From: Calliphora vicina
Taxonomy: Eukaryota; Arthropoda; Insecta; Diptera; Calliphoridae
Length of the DNA: 64,000 bases
Direction of reading: 5' to 3'
Assembly: GCF_958450345.1 (NCBI RefSeq)
Contig: NC_088780.1
Span: forward strand, 113,658,226-113,722,225
This document shows positions 34,083-46,000 of this stretch, piece after piece (the stretch's first letter is position 1; every line of letters begins with the position of its first letter). The notes beneath the pieces were generated by a model, which did no database searches, had not been told where the DNA came from, and saw only the letters and a program-made list of their open reading frames with translations. A program made the translations under genes and the position numbers.

Positions 34083-37000
34083 ATGGAGCACACCGATACT
34101 GCGCTGCCCATAAATTCTAATCTCAAGTGCCATGTGTGCGGAGAAAATGAATTTGAAGAACGCGAAGGTTTTTACTACTGTCAAGAATGCGGCACAAAAC
34201 AGGAACAAGTGCGTCTTGTGGAGGTTGACCAAGAAGATGAATTTAACCAAGAGAAATTAAGAACAAAGAAACAAAAAATTAATGTGGCAAAAGCGGAAAA
34301 ACGTAGGTTTAGATATACATACAGTTGATAAATATACACAAATTTTAATTAAATGTGCCGGTCTTTATAGCCCAACTAACTTCATGGGAATGTTATAATT
34401 ATATTTTGCGTGGTTTCGTCGAGGATCTACTGTCTTTTGGAGCGAAAGAAGAACTTAAACTGATGACTCTACAAGTATGGGCAGCATATTTAAGGCGCAT
34501 GGAGGTGGCCTTTTTCAATCGTAAACAACTAGATTTACCCAAATTAGGTATAAAATATCTGCAAAAGTAAGTGAAACATTAATCAAGAATTGCAAATATT
34601 AAATACGTATCAAAATCAAGTTATCAATATATTAATTGTGAAATTGTTTATACTACATAATTTTCATTCATATTTCAGTGATGCTGTCACTATCTACAAT
34701 CACTCAAAGGAAGCCCGTAAAAGACGTCATCGAAGGCGTAGCGAAGATGCTAGTTGTACTAGTGGTGGTGAATCCAGAAGTGCTAGAGATTGGCGTAAAA
34801 ACAAAGTAAGTTTATGTTAATAAAATACATATTTCACAAACAAGTACCTATGGCAGTATGTAGTCCTAAAAAGTTCTAAGGGATGGGAGTTTGTTATTTA
34901 CCACTTCCATAAAACTAGATTCAAGAAAGAAATATGAAAAAAATTTAAAAAAAAATTTTGCGAATTTGAAGTTGATTATGTTTGTTGGAGAAATTTCAGT
35001 TGTAACTTTTAAACTTCTTGATTTTTTTTAATGTGGTTGATATTTGAATTTATGCTGATATGATAATTAAGCATATTAAAATCTTATCTTATTTTTTTAA
35101 TTGAACATATCGCACTGGTTCCTCTAAAGAGAGAACTCAAAATTTAAAAATTTTCAGTAGATGCAAAAACCTGTTTTTTTTTTTTTTTTTTTTAAATACA
35201 TTTCAATGAAAGTTGAAGACGGACACAACTGTATTTTTTGGCGAAAGAGTAGAGAAAATGATGTAAGATTGCAAAAAGTAAAAATTTTTAAATTTTTACT
35301 TGCCTCTTTAGAGGAACAAGTGCGATATATGTAGGAGTCCTCAGGATGTATGGATGTTCTCATAGGTAAGAATAATAGTAATATAAATTTGTTATTGGCC
35401 AGATGGCTACATATCGCGACAAATTCGAAATTGATTTTATTCTTGAATACGATTTACTACATCATATTATATATGTGTACAAAATTTTAAACATTTACTA
35501 TCAAATATAACAAAGTTATTACCAAAGTTCAAAACAAAGTATCATCAAATGCACCATTTTCTTAAACAAAGTAACGTACACGTTTTGAGTAATTAATTAA
35601 TAAATAGTAATAGTAAATTTTTAATAAATTTGTTGCAATTGAATTTATTTTGCAGACTTTATGAAAATTTAATGAAGTACCTTTTTTAGTTTAAATAAGT
35701 AGTTAGTAATTAAAATAAAATAAAAAACATACAAAATATAAAAATATCTATGTATCTAACTGATTTTATTTAATATAAAGAAACATATTTGTATTTAAAT
35801 TTATTTAAATATTGATGACACGTCGTTATTTTGGTTTTAGAAAACAACAATTCAAAATAACGTAAGACACATAGCATAAAGTGTGTTTTCAAAAATAAAA
35901 TATATTTCTAGTCCGAATTACAATCGGATTTGAAAATTTTGTTTCAATATCTCAAGTGGTTTTCATTTTATATCGTATTTTTTTTTCTCCTATAAACTTA
36001 CGTTATGCATTTTAGGTGACGATTTATTACAAATGAATAAATAAATACCTACCGATTTCTCAACGTTACCTAAATATCATATATATCATTCGAAAGGCCA
36101 AAGTTTCTTCTGAGAAACTATTCAAAATCGATTTTTTAGTCGTAGCTCAACAACGTTTTAGAGGTGATTGGAAAATTTCCAAAACTGATTCTTGTTGTAC
36201 TCAACAACACCTACCATAAAAATTGTATCACTTCCCAGGTATTTCTACTTCATTATTTTTTGTGTCACTGTGTAACTTAAATAATCCAAATAGCTGAGTT
36301 TAAAATCCATAGGCTAGTAAACTCAGGTCATTTCGGTGCTTAGAACCGGATGTCATGAGAATGTATTTCGAATCGGTAACCAACCTTGGTAAATCAATTA
36401 ATTTCGAAATGGAAATTCAATAACAAATTTCTGAATTACAATTAGATCCTTCTGAAATACAATTGTAAATTGTGAACAAACAGATAATAGAATACAAAAA
36501 AATATAAGGCAAAATATATGTACATATATTGTCAAGTAGAGTTTCCATAAAAATAAAGCGGTGAAGATTTTGTTTAAGCTGAATGAAATCAAAATAAGAA
36601 ACAAGTAAGAAAGTATGGTCGGTCAAGCCCATATAATACCCTACACTAAGTAAATGAGCAAAATATTTAAAATTGCGACCTGTACTGTGCACACAAGGTT
36701 TACATGGACAGCCAGCAAACCAGCCAGACAGACGGACATCTACAAACATCTGCACAAACTCATTTTACCCTCCCCACTATGGTGGTGTAGGGTATAAAAA
36801 CTAAGCCTAAATGAAATTAATAACATTTTATTAATTATTATTACTATTTTTATAACTATTAAATAATGTTTTTATTTCTTTAATAATTCAATACATTTCT
36901 TTTTTTTAAACTCAAACATAACTTTAAGAGAAATAGAATTGATCAGGGAATAATAAGGGCAACAACAAGAAAAGTGTTCTTGACTGAGGATCTTCTGCAA

Positions 37001-40000
37001 CATTGCCATCTTCAGCGTTATCAATATCCCATTGTTCTAAATAAGAATAATTTATGTTGATTTCAATGAACACCAAAATATATACACCAAAGTATTCTTA
37101 ATTATTTACCTTCTTCTTCATGGATATCATCAAATTGTGGTTCACTGGCTTCATCAACACCACCTCCTACAGCAGAATTTTCTGGCAAAGCTGCAGCATT
37201 GGTATAAATGATAATGCAACAGATGGCTAAAAACAAAGCAAAAATTATAGAACGCATTTTTCTTTGCAAAACGAAAACGAAATTGATATTATATTAAACA
37301 AAGTTGAACTGTATGATTTTGTTCAAATAGTAGATGCATTTTATAGTAATATTCTGTTACGGCAATGTAATAATTACTAATTTTCTTATCTATATGTCAC
37401 TGTTGGAACTGGTAAAGATAATTAATATGTCATTATGTTCATTAATCATTGTTAAAGGTTGTTTCGAAAAATTGTTTAGGATTTTGTAGCAAATTTACAA
37501 GGTTACGTACATAAATAATTTAATGTTCTTAGGACTAATTACCCTGCCCATCAAATTAAGACTTTTTGATAGGAACAAAATAGCGACGCTATAATTCTGA
37601 AAGGGCATGTTGAGTATATAATTTTTGTAGAATACACTTATAGTCCAGCGGTTATGAGTTTTTTTGTATTGTTACAAGAACAATATACATGTAAAATATT
37701 CACAAAGTACTCGCTTGTAAATTACAAACTTCTCTCCTTTTTCAGCGCAAATTAGACGAATCAAATTATTCTCTGACATCTGCCACCTCTGGAGGTTCCG
37801 GTTTTACATCATCGACTTCCGCAAATTCAAATAGAGCCATTAAAATTGGCTTTAATGTAAAAGCAAGATCATTCTTTAAAAGAAAAATGCCCATAAAACA
37901 TTTAGAAAAACATGCTGCAGATGCTGAAGGCAACCTGACATGTCATAAGCAACCGAATGCTCGAGAAATCAACCGTACCGATTATAGCCTAATGTTAGTG
38001 AACACCAAACAGATCTATGCTGTCTTAGCTATCGCTTTAAATTTAATAGACGATGAAATACAACTTAGCGATTTGGTGCGTTTTATACATGAGGGTCATA
38101 TCGGTACCACAAATGTTTTGCAATATTTTCCGGAAAATATTGCCAACAATGGCAAAGAAATGTTAAGAAAAATAAATTTCTATAAATGTCCCGATAAATA
38201 TTCCGACAAGGTAAATATAATAATCAAAAATACTTTTTTAGGCAGCTTTATTAAAATTTGATATTGTAAGCCAGATTAAAAGACGTAACTGAATGATTCA
38301 CGTCACCGTTGTTTACCCTTTCGAAAAGGCGAACTTTTGCACAACAACAGCATAAGTACATAATACGTTGGTTGTTGTGATTGTGGAAAAGTTCTCAATT
38401 CCGAAAGGCTAAACACGGTGACATGAATTGTGGAGGAGAAGAACAAAAGGTACTTTTTCGCATTTTTTGACAAATTGTTTTTTTTTTTTTTTGCTATTTT
38501 TATAAATTTGTGTTGAAATCTTCATTCATTCAAAATATTATCGTTTAAAAAACATGTAGTGCCACACTCATGGGTTTACGATCTGGCAACGCCGTTATAC
38601 TTTGACGTTTGACAACTCACTAATACATGTACACAGATTTGAATAAACGACTTTTTCAACAGCGTCAGTAGATTTTCTAGGAGACTATTTTAGTGTGTAA
38701 ACGGACGCAAATGAATTAACAAATAAAACTTTAGTTTATAGTAAATTAAATTATCGTGTTTTATTGAACGCACTAAATTGGTGACCACCGACAGCAGCGA
38801 TGCCAAATGCTGATGTGAACACAACGCCAAGCGCAAATGAAGACGCCACAGCACCACAAGTATCCCGAGTGGCCGTAAAACCACCACCTTTTTGGAAACC
38901 TGACCCGAAGCTATGGTTTTTACAGGTGGAGGCACAATTTATGCGAGCTGGGATTACTACGGACGACTCGAAATATTATACGCTGGTGGCTGAGATCGAT
39001 TCTTCGATATTGAAATGTGCATCTGATATAATATCAACGCCACCGATAGCCGGGAAATATGAGACACTCAAGGCAAGACTTATCGACGAATTTAGTGAAT
39101 CAGATGACTACCGTTTCAAACGCTTGTTCGACAATTTGGCTATTGAAGGAAAGAAACCTTCAGGCTTGCTACGTGAAATCAAGGATTTATCCGGGAATAA
39201 ATTGGACCCGGAAATTTTAAAATCGTTATGGCTGCGACAATTGCCAACACAGGTACAACAAATTTTGGCAACGGTAGAAGGTGACGTAAATGTTCTTGCA
39301 AAAAAGGCCGACTGTATGACGGAGATACAATATCAACCGAAGGTGAGCCTTGTCGACGAAAGCGGAAACATGCACAAGGCGATAGCCGAATTAACGAAAC
39401 GATTTGACCGCTTAGAGCAAGGCCGGGGTTATCATACACCGGACCGACAACAACGATCACCTCGACGCAGAGGTTCATCTCACCCACGTTCGTCTCGTTC
39501 GCCATCGAACGAAATCTGTTGGTATCATCGGACATTCAAGGAGAGAGCAACTAAGTGCCGATCACCCTGCAGTTTCCGACCACGCCCTTCGGAAAACTTG
39601 TAAGCCCTCCGTTTTCGACGGCAAACGAGGATGGGCACGGTACAAACACACGCCGTCTTTACGTTAAGGACAAGGATTCGAAAGTGCAATTCTTGATAGA
39701 CACAGGGGCAGAATTATCTGTAGTTCCCAAACCAAGGGACGTTCAACTACAGCCATCCTTAGTGAAATTGCTGGCGGCGAATAATACGGAGATCAACACA
39801 TACGGCAAGAAACTCCTTACATTGGACATCGGTTTACGACGACAGTTCAAATGGCTTTTTACGATGGCCGATGTCTCACACGCTATAATTGGTGCAGATT
39901 TCTTGCAGAATTTTAACATTTTGGTGGACATGAAGGGTAAGTCCCTGGTAGATGGGACAACGCACCTACGACATATATGCCAGTTGACCGATTTCGTCTC

Positions 40001-43000
40001 AACAATCGTGACAATACGCAAGGCGAACAACGCCTTCCATGAACTCCTCGCACAATATATCGACCTCACAGATGACTCCCACTCTTTATCGAAGAAACCA
40101 TCCGAGGTTAAACATTATATTCAAACAAGGGGACCACCTGTGACACAGAAGGTAAGACGATTATCACCCGAAAAATTGGAAATTGCGAAAAAGGAGTTTG
40201 ATTATATGCTGGATCGTGGCATTTGCATACGATCGAAGAGCCAATGGGCCAGCCCCTTACATCTGGCCAGGAAACCAAACGGGTCATGGCGCCCCTGCGG
40301 CGATTTTAGGCTACTAAACGCGAAGACGATCCACGACAATTATCCAATTCGTCATATACAGGATTTTGCGAGTGAACTTGATGGTAAGACAGTATTTTCT
40401 GTTATAGATTGCACGAAGGCATACCACCACATACCCGTGAACGCAGACGACGTCGCGAAGACGGCAGTTATAACGCCTTTCGGGTTGTTCGAATTTAAAT
40501 ATATGGTCTTCGGGTTGAGGAACGCCGCACAGACATTCCAACGCTTTATGGACGATACTGTTAAGGGCCTTGATTTTGTTTTTCCGTATTTGGACGATGT
40601 ACTGGTGGCATCAACATCGTTGGAGGAACACTTAACCCACTTACGTCAGATCTTTGAGATTTATAGGGAGAAGGGATTGGTTATTAATATCGAGAAGTGT
40701 CAGTTGGGCCAATCCGAAGTGGAGTTTTTAGGACATGCGATCAACAGGAACGGTATTAGGCCTCTATCTAGTAAGGTCGATGTCATCATTGGTCGAAAAA
40801 AGCCAGTGGAAGTACAGGATTTACGAAGTCTCTTAGGAGCCATAAATTTTTACAGGCGATTCCTGCCACATGCCGCCGAAATAGAACAACCCCTGCAGAG
40901 GATGATGGGCCCATGCAAGAAACGCGACAGAACGAAATTAAAATGGTCTGCAGAAACTGAAGGTGCGTTTGAGAAGATAAAGGCTGAACTGGCGAACGCA
41001 ACATTGCTAGCATTCCCCCATAGGGGGTCCGAAATTGCATTGATGACGGACGCATCCGACAAGGCAATGGGAGCGGTTCTACAACAACGAGTTGAAGGCC
41101 ATTGGCAACCTCTGGGATTTTTCTCGAGGAAATTTACCACGACGGAACAACGCTATAGTACGTATGATCGCGAACTCATGGCCATATATCTATTTGGAGG
41201 GTGCACAATTTACGGTGTTCACGGACCATAAACCATTGGTACATGCTTTTGAACAGAGATGGGAACGCTTATCCCCACGACAAACGCGACAATTGAATTT
41301 TATAAGCGAATTTTGTACGAGGATCCAACATATTAGCGGTTCACAAAATATTGTAGCAGACGTCCTCTCACGAGTGGAAACATTACAAATACCAGCTACG
41401 ATCGATTACAAATTGCTTTTTGAGGAACAAACGAAATGCACCGAACTACAGAATCTTATGCAATCGGGTTCGACTTCACTTACTCTTCAAAAGATAAGGA
41501 TACCAGACTTCGACGCCGAGATCATATGCGACACATCAACTGGTAAAATACGGCCGTATATTCCTACGACGTTACGTTCACTTGTTTTCGATACATTACA
41601 CTGTCTTTCGCATCCTGGGGTGAAGGCATCGACGAAATTAATTTCTAGGAGCTTCGTTTGGAACAGGATGAATGCTGAAATTCGAGCATTTGTAAAGAAT
41701 TGTCAACAATGCCATCGATGTAAGGTAACTAGACACACGAAAAGTGAATTGGAAACGTTCGCAGTCCCGGACAAGAGGTTTGAACATATAAATATCGATT
41801 TAGTCGGCCCGCTACCGATGTCGAACGGCTGTGCTTACTGTTTAACGTGTGTGGATAGGTATTCCCGATGGATCGAGGCCATACCGATCGCGGACATCAC
41901 GGCCGAAACAGTGGCGAGGGCACTATTTAATAGTTGGATTAGCCGCTTCGGAGTACCTAAATTCATAACTACGGACCAAGGCAGGCAATTCGAGAGCAAT
42001 CTTTTTGGCCATCTGTCGAAAAGGTTGGGTATAAAACACATTAGGACTACTCCATACCACCCCCAGGCAAACGGCCTCATAGAACGTTGGCATCGGGTCT
42101 TGAAGGCGGCGTTGAAATGCCATGATGCTGATACGAACTGGACGGAGGTATTACCTATAGTTTTGTTGGGACTACGAACAGCTGTGAAGGAAGACTTGGG
42201 CGTATCAGTTGCCGAGATGGTGTATGGACAGGCGATCAGACTACCCGGCGACTTTCTATTGGACGAAACGAGCACACATATGAACGAGAACGAATTTTTA
42301 GCGAGACTTCAACAACATTTCGAAAACTTACGTCCTACGTCAACAAGTCAACATGGCAGGAAGTCGGTGTACGTACCAAGGGACCTACGTTTTTGTACCC
42401 ATGTTTTTCTGAGGGACGATACGGTGCGATCGCCGCTTAAAGCACCATATGATGGTCCCTATGCGGTACTGGAGCGACATCCGAAGACCTATACGATACG
42501 CGTCGGAACTAGGTCAAGAACAGTTTCTGTGGATAGACTGAAGCCGGCTTACGTCCCTATGGAACTGTCGGAGTTGCAGAGGACACATTACAGGCCACGC
42601 AAGGTTAAATTTTTGGACCAACTTCCATATGGATCGTACCACAATGCTGGAAGGGGGGTGGTGTAGTGCCACACTCATGGGTTTACGATCTGGCAACGCC
42701 GTTATACTTTGACGTTTGACAACTCACTAATACATGTACACAGATTTGAATAAACGACTTTTTCAACAGCGTCAGTAGATTTTCTAGGAGACTATTTTAG
42801 TGTGTAAACGGACGCAAATGAATTAACAAATAAAACTTTAGTTTATAGTAAATTAAATTATCGTGTTTTATTGAACGCACTAAAAACACATAAAAATGTA
42901 CTTTTTAATTTTGTTTTTAGCAAAACGTACTTTTTTACTTCATTTTTTAACAAAAAGTTATTTTTCCGATATAAAAATGGTTTTATATCAAACATCCTTA

Positions 43001-46000
43001 ACATTTATTGCGGTGACTTATGGTAATTAGATGTATCTATTTATAAGTATGAAACTTGTTACTATTTTCATGTTCATGCAGTTTTTTAAGGGGGCCAAAT
43101 AAATAAAACTCAATTTTCCAAACATTTTAATTGAGCAAAAAAGTACCTTTTGTTCTGCGGCTCCTCAATTACAATAATTAACAAATTAAAATTTTAGAAT
43201 ATTTAACTTTTATATTTTTTATTCTATTACCCAAGGCTCTAAGAGAGCACGTTAGCATTATTTGTAAAAATATTGGCGTACAAAGACCCAAGAAACCCGA
43301 TATAATTAAACTAGTACGAAGATATGTTACGGAATTGTGTTTACCTACTGATATGGGTGATTATATTGAGAGATTAGTCAACTTGCTGCCTCCGCAATTT
43401 GCAGTTCGTACTATTGGATATTATCCGGGATTTGAAGCCAGAGCTATGGCTTATATTATATTCACCTTAAAGCTATTATTTGGCTTGGATGGTGACAGGG
43501 AGCATCGTATGTCACATTCCGCACAGAAACTCAATTCAAAAATTGAGGAATTGAATCGCCAAAAAGGTGAAAAACAACCACTACTTTTTGTTTGGAAGGA
43601 ATGGGTGGAATATATTGAAATGCGCAAGGTTATCGTCTCTCAGTTTAATTCTTCATTTTGTGAACAATTTAAACAGTGTCAAAGCACAAGCCAGCTACTA
43701 GAACAAATGGCCGAAGAGATGCGCCAATCTGAAGATAGAGAGAATTTGCTTAATGACACAAACGATAATCTTAATGTTAAACAAAAACTTAAGAACTTTA
43801 GGTCACTGTTCGAACGATTTCAAGAAACCTACAAACTCTCTGAGAACAACAAGAAGCCGGTCCAAGTTATCGAGTTTAAACCCTCGTTTACACCGGCTCT
43901 TTCATACATGAAAAATATTTTCCTAATATGCGACAATGAGACGAGTACAAATTCGCCTATTAACTTTAAAATTCCAGATTTTATGCGCACAGATCATGCT
44001 GAGCGTAATATTAACTCGTATTTGCAAGTTAAACCCTTTATTGAATACTTTAAGCGCCACCAACTGAAACTGAATGTACATACTTTAGCTGCGAATAAGA
44101 ATCAGATACATGTTGGCATATTTCGTGCACCACGTGCAACATTTGGATCAACTGTGAAAGTAGAAAAGGCCTGTTTTGATATAACCGAAGAGGAATGGGC
44201 AGAACGTATTATAGCCGATGTTCCTCAACGCACGGATGATTTGGGATTTAAAACTGATTTGAAATCCTATACCGATTCCTATTATTGTAAACAAAAGCGT
44301 GAAGCGAAAAAACATGAATGTTTCAATCCATACATGAATTATGATTTAACTCAGATATTAGATGATACGGACGAGGATGGCGAAAATGAGAACGTAAGTA
44401 AAATTATATAAATTTAATTTTGTTTTTGGTGCGAATATATGGCGTTTTATTTTCTAAAATTAAATGTTGTCCTGAAGTAAATGTTCGTCTGAGTAACAAT
44501 CTTAACGCGATGCGAGGGCTTAATTTTGTTCTGTAGTTCTGAATTCAGGTTTATGCTTTGTTACAAAAGTATCAAAATAAATGTTTTGGTTAGTTTTATC
44601 AATGTACGGGACTACCGAATGACTTTTAAAATAAAGGAGGTTGACTAGTTAGTGCATAAAGAAACTAGTCTTTAACAAATCCCCTCCAATGCCAAGTTTG
44701 GTTTGAATTTTTGTTGCTTAATCCACGCAAGTCGTTATTGTGGTTACAAAATTTTAATCATAATAGAGATAAAAACAAGGAGGCTGGTGGGAGGTGATGA
44801 CCTAGTAGCGCATGAAGGACTCTTATTGATACAATTATGGGGCTTTCAAATGACTCTTTTGGAGAATCTGTGTCACAAGGGCGATCATACGGGTTTACGC
44901 CTTGTCAGAAAGCACATATAGAGTGTAGCAAAGTTCGAAAGCACTTATGGACCTATCAGTGTTATCTGGAATATCATATGCCTGGTAATAGCATGTGAAT
45001 GTTCTTGTTGTCACATGCCTCATTGTAGAACTAGTTGTGAAGTTTTAGAAATCCAGCTAAAGTCGACCAAAGAATTGAACTCAAAGAAGATGGAGGGATA
45101 ATCTCCAGGTGAATCTGTTAATGGCAGAGGGATGTCTTTATGCGATCAATCAGACGGATCTTAGATGGAGATAGGAATGATCTAGTGATGATCTAGCGAC
45201 CGTAGAACACATTTTGTGTAACTGTACTAGATTACAGGATCTCAGAGAAACTGGATAGGGTTAGAATCCACGATGAACTAGGATATATTGCTAGATATGA
45301 TTTTGGCAATATATTAGGCTTTACTGGGGGGAATAAGCTAAGCTTTCTATTTTAAGTCAGTCTTCGGAGAATGCCGGTCTATACCTATTACCTAATTTCT
45401 TTCTTTTCATTTAATTTCTTCTCTTTCACATCTAGGTCTATTCCTGGGTTTCACAATGTAAAATGTGGTTTTCCGAGTAGAAGTGTATTGTATAGTACAC
45501 ACCCCTTCTAATCGAATCTTATAGCCTCTGTAGTTATTAATGGCTTCCGTGACGCCCAATTGATGCAATGGTATCTGAGCGTATGACAGTGACAGTCGGT
45601 CGACTTCCGATGGTATGACATCCAGTATGTCGTGGAGTAAAGTCGGAAGTCCAACCAGAGGTGTCAAATCTAATTTTAATGGAAGATAATGAAAATTTGA
45701 TGGTTAGAACTGTCTAAACAGCAACATGTTATGTTGTCTAATACACTACCATGGTCTCCCATGTAAGTGATCCACATTGGTAATTTTGACACAGCCGGTA
45801 GCCTCTGAATCTCTACCGGTTGTGTCAAATTTGGTACGAGTGGTCAGCATAATTAAGAATAGAGCTGTATACGTCACAACAATCGTCTCCATGTCCTCCA
45901 TGATTGAGATGCAGGAATCGAGTCTGCAATGGTGTGTGATATTTTGGAACTTATGTGTTCGACTTATACACCAGATGAAAATATGGTGCCATCATCTACA

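Larger units (their letters stand above)
38555..42884 (+). mobile_element. Young Ty3/gypsy LTR retrotransposon, CsRn1-like clade, in TAF1B intron 4
   Basis: 4330 bp with two 223-bp LTRs that I read as identical, and AACA at 38551-38554 and 42885-42888 as target duplication (the A-rich border leaves 1-2 bases uncertain). The primer site TGGTGACCACCGACAG starts at 38779, resembling the tRNA-Trp site of CsRn1/Kabuki-type elements. The Gag carries the atypical CHCC zinc motif of that clade. Order: gag, protease, reverse transcriptase, RNase H, integrase, polypurine tract. Same orientation as TAF1B. pol is interrupted in RNase H, so this copy is probably not autonomous. Confidence 0.93.
38427..43171. 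mobile_element. Older TIR element, split by the LTR retrotransposon
   Basis: The left end AATTGTGGAGGAG...GAACAAAAGGTACTTTTT (38426-38458) is matched in inverted orientation by the right end at 43130-43170 (AATTGAGGAGCCGCAGAACA, then AAAGGTACTTTTTTGC). The LTR element sits between 38555 and 42884, leaving a host element of about 415 bp. Its superfamily is unknown. Confidence 0.6.

Noticed and set aside
35170..35195. Poly-T run as a poly(A) tail of a reverse-oriented retrocopy
   Set aside because: It lies inside the CGCACT MITE and no cDNA-like sequence adjoins it.
39179..42696. Several 60-146-codon frames on the minus strand
   Set aside because: Antisense shadows of gag and pol in the LTR element.
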